15,063 nucleotides of DNA from Polyrhizophydium stewartii (taxonomy: Eukaryota; Chytridiomycota; Chytridiomycetes; Rhizophydiales): the NCBI GenBank assembly GCA_027604665.1, contig JADGIZ010000361.1:1-15063 (forward strand). The letters run 5' to 3'. This document shows, piece by piece, positions 8,208 to 15,063 of the stretch. The notes beneath the pieces were generated by a model. It was not told the DNA's origin, made no database searches, and saw nothing but the letters and a program-made list of their open reading frames with translations. Positions within the stretch are counted from its first letter, which is position 1. Each line of letters begins with the position of its first letter. A program made the position numbers and the translations under genes.

Positions 8208-9108
8208 CCTCTGGATCTATATTTAAATCATTACAATTTGTATTATAACAATATATATATATACTTTAATGTAATTTTACCTATCTATTTATATATCCCA
8301 GTATTCCATACTGCTACTATTAGAACTTCTTCTACCATAATCTTTTATACCTATATATTATTATTCTATTTTCTAGTATAATATCATAAAGAATTTAGAC
8401 CTACTATCTTATAATCATATTATCTTTTATTATTGTCCATAATCTTTAATAGAACTTAGGAATTAATAGACTTAAGTATTTATCTAAGATCCATATTTAA
8501 TAATTCTTATAATAATCAACTCCATAATTATTGTCAACATTATAAGAAGTATCAGGGACCTTTAATGAAACTAATTGAACTGAGAATCTCAAATAAAGTG
8601 GATATTGTTAGATTAGGATTGTTAATTATTATTAAATATATTGCTCTAATTTACCAGAGAATTAAGTTCTAGATTAAAGAATAGAAATTGTGATGCTGTC
8701 GCAATTACGATGGGACAAAGGCTTATAAGAAGCCTCCCTTGGAGGAGCTATTGAATTAATCTTTATCTGTCTCTTATAATTCATAATATTCGTACAGGAT
8801 TCCATCATCAGGAAATCGGGGGTTTATTAGAAATAATCTAAGGTTAATAATCTATCTTATTTATTCTGATGCTTCGCAATTCTACTTATCTATCTCCAAG
8901 CTTCGCTTGTTTATACACTTTACAATTATTATTATTATTGTTACTTATGTTAGTTCAAGTAATTTAGGGCTTATTATTAGATAAATATTTGGAAGTTTAT
9001 TTGCGATTGACGATAATCAATCGCGATTAGTTAATAAAGTGTATTGAATATTGTTGTATTTAATTAAATTATTAGAAGATTAATAGCTAATGGTTAAATA
9101 ATTCTAAA
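8208..9108. other. AT-rich spacer, no gene seen
   Basis: Pyrimidine-rich to about 8540, then mixed. Small hairpins: AGGCTT-ATAAG-AAGCCT (8719-8735) overlapping CCTCC-CTT-GGAGG (8734-8746), CAAGC-TTC-GCTTG (8898-8909), and GCGATTGA/TCAATCGC with a 6-nt loop (9003-9024). No open frame worth listing. Confidence 0.5.
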
Positions 9109-9150
9109 GGTCCCCCTTGGGGGACTCGCCTGTCCCGAGGTCTAGTTGGA
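9109..9150. repeat. GC cluster, family A copy 2
   Basis: GGTCCCCCTTGGGGGACTCG is followed by CCTGTCCCGAGGTCTAGTTGGA. Compared with 462-506, the C/G runs are one base shorter, the centre is TT instead of AA, and the tail differs at scattered positions. Same orientation; flanks unrelated. Confidence 0.8.
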
Positions 9151-9540
9151 ACTTATCTAATAAATAACTTATAAATAGCTACAGAATTGAGTATTACTAT
9201 GGTTCATTACGAAGTTCCACTAACTTACCAAACTTATTGAATACCCACACTTTTGTACAATGATAACTTACTAACTACTAATGATTTACCTACTAACTTC
9301 GTCATCAACTAACTTGTGACTGTAAAGGAGCATCTACTATCAAAATAACTAACTAATTTAGGAATTAACTAACTACTAATTAACTAATTCGAGATTCACG
9401 GTTGTGCCCCTGGAACCGCCGGTCCCAGTGAAAACCATTAATTAACTGACTAATTCTATACCAAAATCAACTAACCTCCCAACTATTGAAGAACACGACT
9501 AATGAAGAACACAAGTATTTCTGGATTTTTGAATAGTTTG
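9151..9540. other. spacer rich in CTAACTAACTAAT words
   Basis: Low-complexity sequence made largely of AACTAACTAAT and TACTAACTTA variants, interrupted by a GC island near 9405-9430 (CTGGAACCGCCGGTCCCAG). GAAGAACACGACTAAT and GAAGAACACAAG at 9487-9513 form a short imperfect direct repeat. No gene. Confidence 0.55.
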
Positions 9541-9824
9541 TGATATCCTCCTCTTTTTGCGAAATCACAGGAATCGGGGGGGTAGTTCTTTTTTTTGAGT
9601 TAGGAGCCGCCACTCCTCCGGATCTATTAAGATAAGCAAGGGGGGCTAGACGCTCAGCACCATTCCATCCTTCCTAAGTCAGCTAACTGAGGAGGTCTTG
9701 TGTCGATATCCTACTTTTTATACCATATATGCTGGGGCCGCAGCGGAGCGGAGCGGAGTTGCTCCAAATGGGTCTTTACCTATCTCTGGCTAATAATTAA
9801 TGAAAACCATCAAATCGGAGCCGT

Positions 9825-9863
9825 GGCGTTCTTAAGAACGCCGGCCCGGGGGCGACTAGTCGC
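9825..9863. repeat. two adjacent perfect palindromes
   Basis: GGCGTTCTTAAGAACGCC (9825-9842) is a perfect 18-bp palindrome. After GGCCCGGG comes GCGACTAGTCGC (9852-9863), a perfect 12-bp palindrome. Together they form a double-hairpin unit, reminiscent of double-hairpin elements described in Allomyces mitochondrial DNA, although I cannot claim sequence homology. Confidence 0.8.
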
Positions 9864-9931
9864 GCCAATCTAAGTCAGCTAGTCTATTCTCTAGACCATA
9901 TACTTGACAACCAAAGTTGAAAAGGTACAAT

Positions 9932-9962
9932 AATCACGCAGTCGCGGTCGCTAGTAGGAGCC
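9932..9962. repeat. 16-bp element AATCACGCAGTCGCGG, copy 1, with GCTAGTAGGAGCC
   Basis: The 16-mer (9932-9947) is identical at 10271-10286 and 13962-13977. Here it is followed by GCTAGTAGGAGCC (9950-9962), whose reverse complement GGCTCCTACTAGC occurs at 14003-14015 just after copy 3. The combination marks a composite repeat whose parts have been inverted between sites. Confidence 0.8.
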
Positions 9963-10270
9963 TTTAGTGGCGACTGAACGTTGTATTTGATTATTGGGTT
10001 TAGATAGTATGGTATTTCTGGATTTGAGGATTGATAGAGTTACCGCGGATGCGGGAACTCGCCCTTCGGCCGAGTTGATAGGGGCAATATAAAAGAACTA
10101 GCAAATAGGAGGTGTCTAAAATAATTGCTGGTCGAGCCCCCGACCTCGATCACGGGTGGTTGCTGCGGGGCCGAGCCCCCTTGGTTGCGGAGGTTTTTTT
10201 TAATTAGATAGAAAATAAAGGGGCAGCATGAAATAAGAGGGACAATCAATTCACAGGAATCAAGAAATGA

Positions 10271-10316
10271 AATCACGCAGTCGCGGAGCGACCGCCCTAC
10301 GGGCTACGTCGCTCAA
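10271..10316. repeat. 16-bp element copy 2 with GAGCGACCGCCC extension
   Basis: AATCACGCAGTCGCGG (10271-10286) continues as AGCGACCGCCCTACGGGCTACGTCGCT, in which AGCGAC and GTCGCT can pair around a GCCC-TAC-GGGC inner hairpin. Confidence 0.75.
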
Positions 10317-10599
10317 AAACTCTTGGAGCTGCGTCTCATTTTAGGGGCGCCCTCGGTCGCAGCCGCACCACCGCACTATTTACGATCTATTAGAAATTAA
10401 CAGAAATCAGTTTGGATATTGTCTGCCTCCGTCGCGACGGTGTCAAAAATCGAGCTTGCTCTAATTCACATAAATCATATCATAAGTCATCTAACTATTG
10501 CATACTTTTTTATATATAGTCGATTTCCATTATCATGATTATTATATAAGATAATTTTCTAATGAGACTTTAAGATTAAATATTATAGTAAAACTCCTA

Positions 10600-12040
10600 C
10601 TTAGTGAAACCTAAGGAACCTTTTTCATTACTGCATAGGAGTCGCTCTAAAGAGCGCTCCGCCCTACAGGCTGGATTTGGAGCAAAGCAAGCATCTGAGG
10701 TGCTGTTGTAAATGCTAGTCAGAAGTGAGAATTGACTGATTACATCTTTATTTGGACTATAGCTACTCATTACTAATTGATAATTTGCATCGACAAAGTC
10801 GATATACTAGTCTGATCTATTATTGTTTACTTATTTAGTTGGTATTTCTAGATTATATTGAATGCTTATGTATATTAAGGTGAACTTGACGTATACCCTA
10901 AGGTAAAGTGTAGATTAAGGATTTCTATTTACTGAAAGAGATTTGATCTTTAATCTAGCTACTCCTCCTTCTCACTAATTTAAAATTAATTGTATCAGTT
11001 ACTTCAGAATTCAACTTTTAGCATAATGATTTAAAGGTGTAATATATGAGTTACTTTAGAACTTAGTCAGGCAAAGATTATTCTATGGATAATAAGATCT
11101 ACATTAGCTCCGGATCTGAATAGATCTGATCTGACTTTTTGTAGACATATTAATTAATAATATACAGTTTAACCGTCAAAACTAGCTACGCGGAGCCCAC
11201 CGAAGGTGGTCAGGTTAATTATTTAGCAATCAACTAAGGAAGTCTCTCGTCTTATGCTTAATATTCTGACTCTCTTGTTGGACTGTTTTATAGCTACAGA
11301 GTGGCCAAGGAACAGAACCTAATACTTAAAGCAACACATAAAAAGGACTATTGAGTCTAAGATAATTGATAACCACACCTAAACCTGACGTCATCTACTT
11401 CGTCGATCTGTTGAGTCTTTTTAGTACCTTAAGTTATTGGTACGGCAATCGGCTATAGCTTCACATATGTATAACAATAAGCAACAGCTGTAGCTGTGTA
11501 GAACTATTGATGTAGTATGACTGCACCTTAAAAAGAGTCGCTCCACTCGCTTGCTAACCCTAGAGACGCTAGCTCTTTCACTCGCATCCTACTCAGGCCG
11601 TTCGGGCCTCTTGAACTAAATAAACTAGGATTGAGCAATGATCAACTAACAAAATAAAACATAGGCAATGAAGCCTCATATTCTTTCATAATCTGGTATA
11701 AGTAAATTACAATTGCCTTCTATTAAAAGTGAGGGATACCCAACAAGTTATTACAGAAATGGATATAGAAGAAGATTCTATATGAAATACCGAGTTCATT
11801 ATTAAATATATGGCTGGAGAAGAATAAGAGATATATGTATTGGTAAAAGAACATCTCAATTTATTTCTCACGAGATAGATATCAAATCCAAAGAAGTGTA
11901 AGACTATAACTTTATAATATAATTCTAAGAGGATTAACCTTAATTCTGGACTAAATAGAGACTTACAGATCTAACTTATTAAATAATTGGGACCCCTATA
12001 GAATATAAATCTTTAAAGGATTATCTGTTCTACCCAGTTT
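10600..12040 (-). rRNA. possible large-subunit rRNA-like sequence, divergent or decayed
   Basis: Reading the minus strand, short segments resemble conserved 23S motifs in collinear order. The 1090 loop: TAGAACAGATAATCC then CCTTTAAAGA (12034-12010). Domain IV/V: TGTGAAG (11465-11459), then a GTACC and AAAAAGACTC (to about 11410). Near 2450-2510: ATATCGAC and TCGATG (about 10808-10786) and GTCCAAA. The sarcin-ricin region: AGTAATGAAAAAGGTTCC (about 10634-10617). Spacing is roughly right for a reduced mitochondrial rnl. However, motifs that are nearly invariant in working ribosomes are altered, and these are by-eye matches in AT-rich DNA. A decayed copy, an extremely divergent rRNA or coincidence all remain possible. 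No protein frame competes here. Confidence 0.2.
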
Positions 12041-12769
12041 ATTTCAATTAATTTATAGAACCCGATCATAGATCGGGTTTGCCCCTAACGGGCCGAATCC
12101 TAATAAGGTTGAACTTATAAAAATTAGGCTATTACCTCTCTAAATAATATATATTTCTTTATAAATTAAATACAAGAAGATTAAAAACAGATAGCTATAT
12201 CTAATAGTAAGCTCAGAAATAGCTGGAAAATTATTATATTGATTACATTCGAATCTCTAAATATAGAGAGATTGGTTATAATTACTGTAGCTACTCTATT
12301 AGGGTCAATAGTTTATAGCAGTCTTATGTATCCCCTACCTTCGGATGTCTTTATGGTCATCGTTCATAGTACCATCAATTAACTCATGTACATGAGTGGA
12401 TTGTGTGGATAGTTTATCTCGGTCCCTTTGGGAATGTTATTTAAGGGTTAACTAATGCTAACTTTACTATGAGTTCTATTCACAGCATAGCTGTGGTCTA
12501 AGGGTATATATCTATTTTATTCATTAGCTGACATAGACATTGTTTGATCGAGGTGGACGTGCCCGCCCCGCGGTGCGTTCACCTCCACGATTATTCCTTT
12601 AATCCCCTTCATCTCAGTTTACTATTGATAAGAATCTAAAAAATCTAACTATTTAGAATTCTTACTTAAAGTTATTAAGAATAAATAATTTATAAAAGGT
12701 AGCCCCTAGCTTGGGCGGCTCCCAGGGCCTAGGGCGCTTAAGCGCCCCGCGGCGGGGCGGTATCTCTAA
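12041..12769. other. mixed region with perfect palindromes, no gene assigned
   Basis: Hairpins: AACCCGATC-ATA-GATCGGGTT (12059-12079) followed at once by GCCC-CTAAC-GGGC (12081-12093); ACTCATGTACATGAGT (12382-12397); CACAGC-ATA-GCTGTG (12481-12495); a 9-bp stem with one G-U and a GC-rich 16-nt loop (12551-12584). No ORF of interest. The density of stems would fit a structured RNA or hairpin repeats. Confidence 0.45.
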
Positions 12770-12813
12770 GAATAAACAGTACTTCATCGACTTAGTCAAT
12801 CGACTAAGTCGAT
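12732..12813. repeat. cluster of overlapping perfect stems
   Basis: GGGCGCTTAAGCGCCC (12732-12747) is a perfect palindrome. It overlaps CGCCCCG-CGG-CGGGGCG (12743-12759), so only one of the two can form at a time. Further along, ATCGACTTAGTC-AATC-GACTAAGTCGAT is a perfect 12-bp stem (12786-12813). The last sits where an rRNA reading of the minus strand would place the long penultimate small-subunit helix, but this correspondence is speculative. Confidence 0.75.
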
Positions 12814-13960
12814 TGCCAAAATCTCGTGTGACAAGCTTACAGAGTGGATAAATTCTGGCTTCCTCCTCGAATTGGAGGTGCCCGCCCCCGTGAAGGGGGC
12901 CGGTCACCGATTGCCTTATGCAACTAGGTCTGCTATATATACATATAGGAGGCTAAATCCTTGGGGTGAGGATGATGACAACCGGAATGGGGAGCCCCTA
13001 AAACCCCGAGCGGATTGCCTTTGACGAGACTATCCTTAACCCAATCCTTTTCATGTTAGGCGCCTAGATGTTGGCCTTTAGCTTACCCGACCGCTCCATC
13101 CAATTGGCAACCATACGGTCAAATCAGGTAACCAAAATCAAACCTATGACTTTAGAGGAAAGGGGGACAAAAATGAAGAATGTACCGGTTAGGATGTTAT
13201 AGGAATGTGTCAAGATAATTAAATTCTAACATACCTGATTTTAATGGTGCTTAATGTACAGTTGAAAAAGAGTAGTACATCAAGGTAGATCTAAATTAGT
13301 ATGGTTTATCCTAAAAAAGAAACTTGGATACAGGGAGTAGCTAAGAATAAATGCTCTACCCTAGTTTCAAATCCTAACGTGTTTTCCCATTGCGCACGGA
13401 TTGCACAAGATGATGTAACCGGTGACCATATTGTTGCTTCATAACTGCTCCATCGCTCCATAAAAGTATGAGCTAATACTACAGGCCCCACAATATAGCA
13501 ATGGTTTATTAGCCTTTTTTATATCAAGACTATCGATCCTCTGGATAGACTACTAGATTTATGCCACCTGTATATAGGTAACTTTATCTAGATTAGTTTA
13601 AACATTAGTGTAGAAATGGGCCCTTAGCATGTTAGTCTATTGGCCGTTAATTCGCCTATTTAACCGATGGCTCTATTTTGATAAGACTAGGTCCTATACT
13701 GAATTGCATGGTACTAAAAATTGTAATAACTAATTTGCTAGCAATAATTAATGAGCATCTCCGATGCTTCCTATATTTCATCCTGTAGATTTACCCGCTT
13801 TGCTTATTATTAATTAAAGAATCAATCCTACCTAACACGAATTAAGCCACATTGACTTTGTATTGGTAGTCCTAAACGTAATTGAGCCGGCACTTACTGA
13901 TTTATATGGTGCTGGTGATTTGATAGCCCAGATGTGATATCTTAAGAAGGATCTCTCATC
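12770..13960 (-). rRNA. possible small-subunit rRNA-like sequence, divergent and apparently permuted
   Basis: This stretch is more balanced in composition than the surrounding spacer. On the minus strand it carries several universal 16S words: GTGGCTTAATTCG (13850-13838; E. coli about 940, one mismatch), ACATGCTAA (13632-13624; about 55 in fungal mitochondrial form), ATTAGCT (13477-13471; about 225), GCGCAATGGG (13395-13386; about 370, one mismatch) and TTGGGTTAAG followed by a CAA..GCAA..CC pattern (13044-13035; about 1085). A 700-region word lies upstream at 14395. In order of reading this gives about 700, 940, 55, 225, 370, 1085, so it is not collinear. The invariant 530 loop and 1400 decoding sequence are not recognisable. 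Fragmented or scrambled rRNA, a rearranged pseudogene, or chance are the options. The 61- and 81-codon minus frames here are rejected. Confidence 0.3.
12884..12900. repeat. GCCCCC-GTGAA-GGGGGC hairpin
   Basis: A perfect 6-bp stem in a GC cluster preceded by GGAGGTGCCC. The word GTGCCCGCCCC is shared with 12559-12569, so the two clusters are related. Confidence 0.7.
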
Positions 13961-13961
13961 A

Positions 13962-14055
13962 AATCACGCAGTCGCGGAGTGGCCGGAGCGGAGCCTTGTA
14001 AAGGCTCCTACTAGCACCTGTGAGGAGGCGACTAGCACCTACGCCACGCAAATCT
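13962..14055. repeat. composite GC cluster with 16-bp element copy 3
   Basis: AATCACGCAGTCGCGG (13962-13977) continues as GTCGCGGAGTGGCCGG (13971-13986), which recurs exactly at 14182-14197. Then GGAGCC-TTGTAAA-GGCTCC forms a stem (about 13990-14008), followed by GGCTCCTACTAGC (14003-14015; inverted relative to 9950-9962) and a near-repeat CTAGCACCTGTG / CTAGCACCTACGCC. The CCTACTAGCA word appears again at 14847-14856. Confidence 0.75.
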
Positions 14056-14099
14056 GATTTTGACACCGATTATTTTGTAATTCTGAATTTGGTGTAATA

Positions 14100-14197
14100 T
14101 CGCGGCCGCGACGTCGCCTCAGAAGCTCTTCTGAGGCCCGGATCTGAAGGATCCGGGGGGGCCCCCCTAAGGGGGGCCCCGGTCGCGGAGTGGCCGG
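14100..14197. repeat. array of four consecutive perfect palindromes/hairpins
   Basis: In order: TCGCGGCCGCGA (14100-14111, perfect palindrome); a 10-bp stem with GCCTCAGAAG (14116-14125) and its complement (14128-14137) around CT; CCCGGATC-TGAAG-GATCCGGG (14137-14157); and a 10-bp stem of GGGGCCCCCC (14158-14167) and its complement (14171-14180) around TAA. It then continues as GTCGCGGAGTGGCCGG (14182-14197), a repeat of 13971-13986. It is the densest hairpin array in the window. If the flanking SSU-like segments are real, it is inserted between them. Confidence 0.85.
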
Positions 14198-14329
14198 CCT
14201 TCGCCTACGCCACACCCGCCGCTTCAAATAGATCGGACGGAGTCCTAACAAATTAATTGATAAATACAAACTACTACTAATAGACTTAATTCCTGAAAGG
14301 ATAATAGAAAGTGACCTAAAGCTACTAAG

Positions 14330-14490
14330 TCTAAGGTGGCCAAAATGAAAACTATAGAATACCAAAAAACCTCCCGCTGCGGTGCATTCCTCCAGGCAAT
14401 GGGTTACCCCCCTCCAAAACTTCGTTGAAAGCAGACCCCGGTTTTCCAGTAATACCCAAAACCTCCAACGTTGGGTTTTATCCATTTTGT
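14330..14490 (-). rRNA. possible further small-subunit rRNA-like segment
   Basis: The minus strand contains CTGGAGGAAT (14395-14386), an exact match to the E. coli 690-700 region of 16S, followed by ACCGCAGCGG reminiscent of the ACCGGTGGCG that follows there, and preceded about 65 nt earlier by GTATTACTGG (E. coli about 565: AATTACTGG). A 148-codon ATG frame (14485-14039) covers the same strand. Its distal half is translated from the hairpin array and its proximal half matches no family I know, so I do not call it. Confidence 0.25.
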
Positions 14491-14497
14491 GTGATCC

Positions 14498-15063
14498 TAT
14501 TATAGGTGTAAATATCTATTCTATCTAACTCATTCTAGATTGTTATGCCAGTTCTACTTCATTATTTTCAATTACTTGAATAGAAAAGCAAAGACTGTAT
14601 TAATGAGTGATTCATGGGAATTTAGTTAGGAATTGTGGAGATATAGGAAAAATATCAAGTAGGGAGAAAATGGTCGATCAGAAATAGACAATGCAGATTT
14701 ACACAAAATCAAGCGGAGCAGCTTCAATTGTCGATTTTTAGTCTAATCAAGATAAGATAACCTCCTTTGAGGGGCTTCGCCCCGGCCCAGACCCAGATTG
14801 TTTTTGGAGTTATTGGAGCAGCAGAGCGAAGCGACCGGCGTCTACGCCTACTAGCAGCTCAGTAATACCCCTATATATCGAGGTGGAATCGAATCTAGGA
14901 TTCGACTCCACGACCATCTAATCAGAGGAGGAGCTAACCAATGATTCTATGCAGATTGGAGCAGCTCCGCTGCGGACAAAATCAATAAATTGAAAAGTTT
15001 TCTAATAGATGGGGTTTCTAGGGAAACCTGCGTGATGCGGGAAAATAAAGAGCAATTAAAATT
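14498..15063. other. spacer with GC clusters, no gene recognised
   Basis: AT-rich DNA to about 14755, then GC clusters near 14765-14790, 14815-14860 and 14960-14978. An imperfect 13-bp stem (GTGGAATCGAATC, 14883-14895, with one A-C mismatch to 14899-14911, loop TAG) is clear. CTGCGTGAT at 15029-15037 is the reverse complement of ATCACGCAG from the 16-bp element, so a truncated inverted copy may lie at the end of the window. Confidence 0.45.

Larger units (their letters stand above)
9541..10480. other. GC-cluster-rich region, no gene recognised
   Basis: Larger GC islands than upstream, alternating with AT DNA. It includes AGCGG x3 (9742-9756), palindromes at 9825-9863, the 16-bp element at 9932 and 10271, and G/C-rich blocks at 10035-10195 and 10270-10445. 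A 78-codon minus frame at 10040-10276 is translated mainly from these clusters and is rejected as a gene. If a large-subunit rRNA lies downstream on the plus axis (see 10600-12040), its 3' end would be expected in or near this region. Confidence 0.45.

Noticed and set aside
9932..9947. Resemblance of GCAGTCGCGG to the 530 loop of SSU rRNA
   Set aside because: The word occurs in three identical repeat copies with non-rRNA flanks, so it is part of a dispersed element.
10040..10276. 78-codon minus-strand frame
   Set aside because: It crosses several GC clusters, has no recognisable domain, and its proline/glycine-rich part comes from repeat DNA.
12203..12235. Plus-strand AGAAATAGCTGG resembling a 23S word near position 810
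   Set aside because: It is on the opposite strand to the other LSU-like matches and only about 8 bases are exact; it shows how easily such words arise by chance.
12662..12907. 81-codon minus-strand frame
   Set aside because: It is encoded by hairpin clusters and by sequence with rRNA-like words; no protein resemblance.
13306..13491. 61-codon minus-strand frame
   Set aside because: It lies wholly inside the SSU-like stretch; short and without motifs.
14039..14485. 148-codon ATG frame on the minus strand, the longest ordinary frame in the window
   Set aside because: About half of it is translated from the perfect hairpin array and GC repeats (Arg/Pro/Gly-rich), the rest matches no family I know, and SSU-like words lie on the same strand.
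14630..14680. Plus-strand GTGGAGATATAGGAAAAATATCAA resembling SSU about 690
   Set aside because: AT-rich similarity on the strand opposite the other SSU-like words, competing with a better match at 14386-14395.
15029..15047. GATGCGGGAAA near the window end resembles the P4 strand of group I introns
   Set aside because: No matching P7 (R/S) elements or exon junction could be identified; the CTGCGTGAT part is better explained as an inverted repeat fragment.
1..15063. CRISPR array, insertion sequence or bacterial operon
   Set aside because: No regularly spaced repeats with unique spacers, no transposase frame and no ribosome-binding-site/ORF organisation are present.

Overview
The window looks like mitochondrial DNA from a fungus-like eukaryote, most plausibly a chytrid. 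The sequence is AT-rich throughout and is studded with short GC-rich hairpin clusters. It carries no recognisable protein gene in 15 kb. Its only secure genes are two organelle-type tRNAs: tRNA-Tyr (4288-4365, minus strand) and tRNA-Gln (4721-4794, plus strand). Both tRNAs have a good cloverleaf, but their acceptor-stem mismatches fall only at positions 1-2. That is the pattern corrected by 5' tRNA editing in Spizellomyces and some other chytrids, and in Acanthamoeba. In Spizellomyces UAG is read as leucine, so conventional ORF calls may truncate genes here. The lineage assignment is inference; a non-fungal protist or a nuclear copy of mitochondrial DNA is not excluded.

Layout. Positions 1-4287 are AT-rich spacer with a clean 20-bp tandem repeat (363-442), GC clusters and a block of degenerate TTAGTGTAGTTA-like repeats (about 2925-3130). 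Positions 4288-4794 hold the two divergently transcribed tRNA genes; between them lies a tRNA-sized three-hairpin structure (4502-4563). Positions 4798-9540 are spacer with a conspicuous switch in strand composition: purine-rich on the plus strand from about 5830 to 7850, then pyrimidine-rich from about 7960 to 8540. Part of the purine-rich stretch gives a minus-strand open frame of about 184 codons if UAG is sense (7130-7684). I do not recognise its product.

Positions 9541-15063 differ in texture. GC clusters become larger and often palindromic, and two segments have more balanced, structured-RNA-like composition. On the minus strand, 12770-13960 plus 14330-14490 contain several short matches to universal small-subunit rRNA motifs, but in permuted order. 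Positions 10600-12040 contain weaker large-subunit rRNA-like matches. The most invariant rRNA motifs (decoding site, sarcin-ricin loop) are not intact. The candidates are therefore very divergent or fragmented rRNA genes, decayed copies, or chance matches, and I hold them at low confidence.

The dominant theme is several families of dispersed GC-rich repeats. They include a 16-bp element present three times, a roughly 43-bp cluster present twice, and a 12-13-bp GCTTCGC-type mini-element in both orientations. They interrupt spacer and possible rRNA alike and are probably mobile or gene-conversion-prone hairpin elements.
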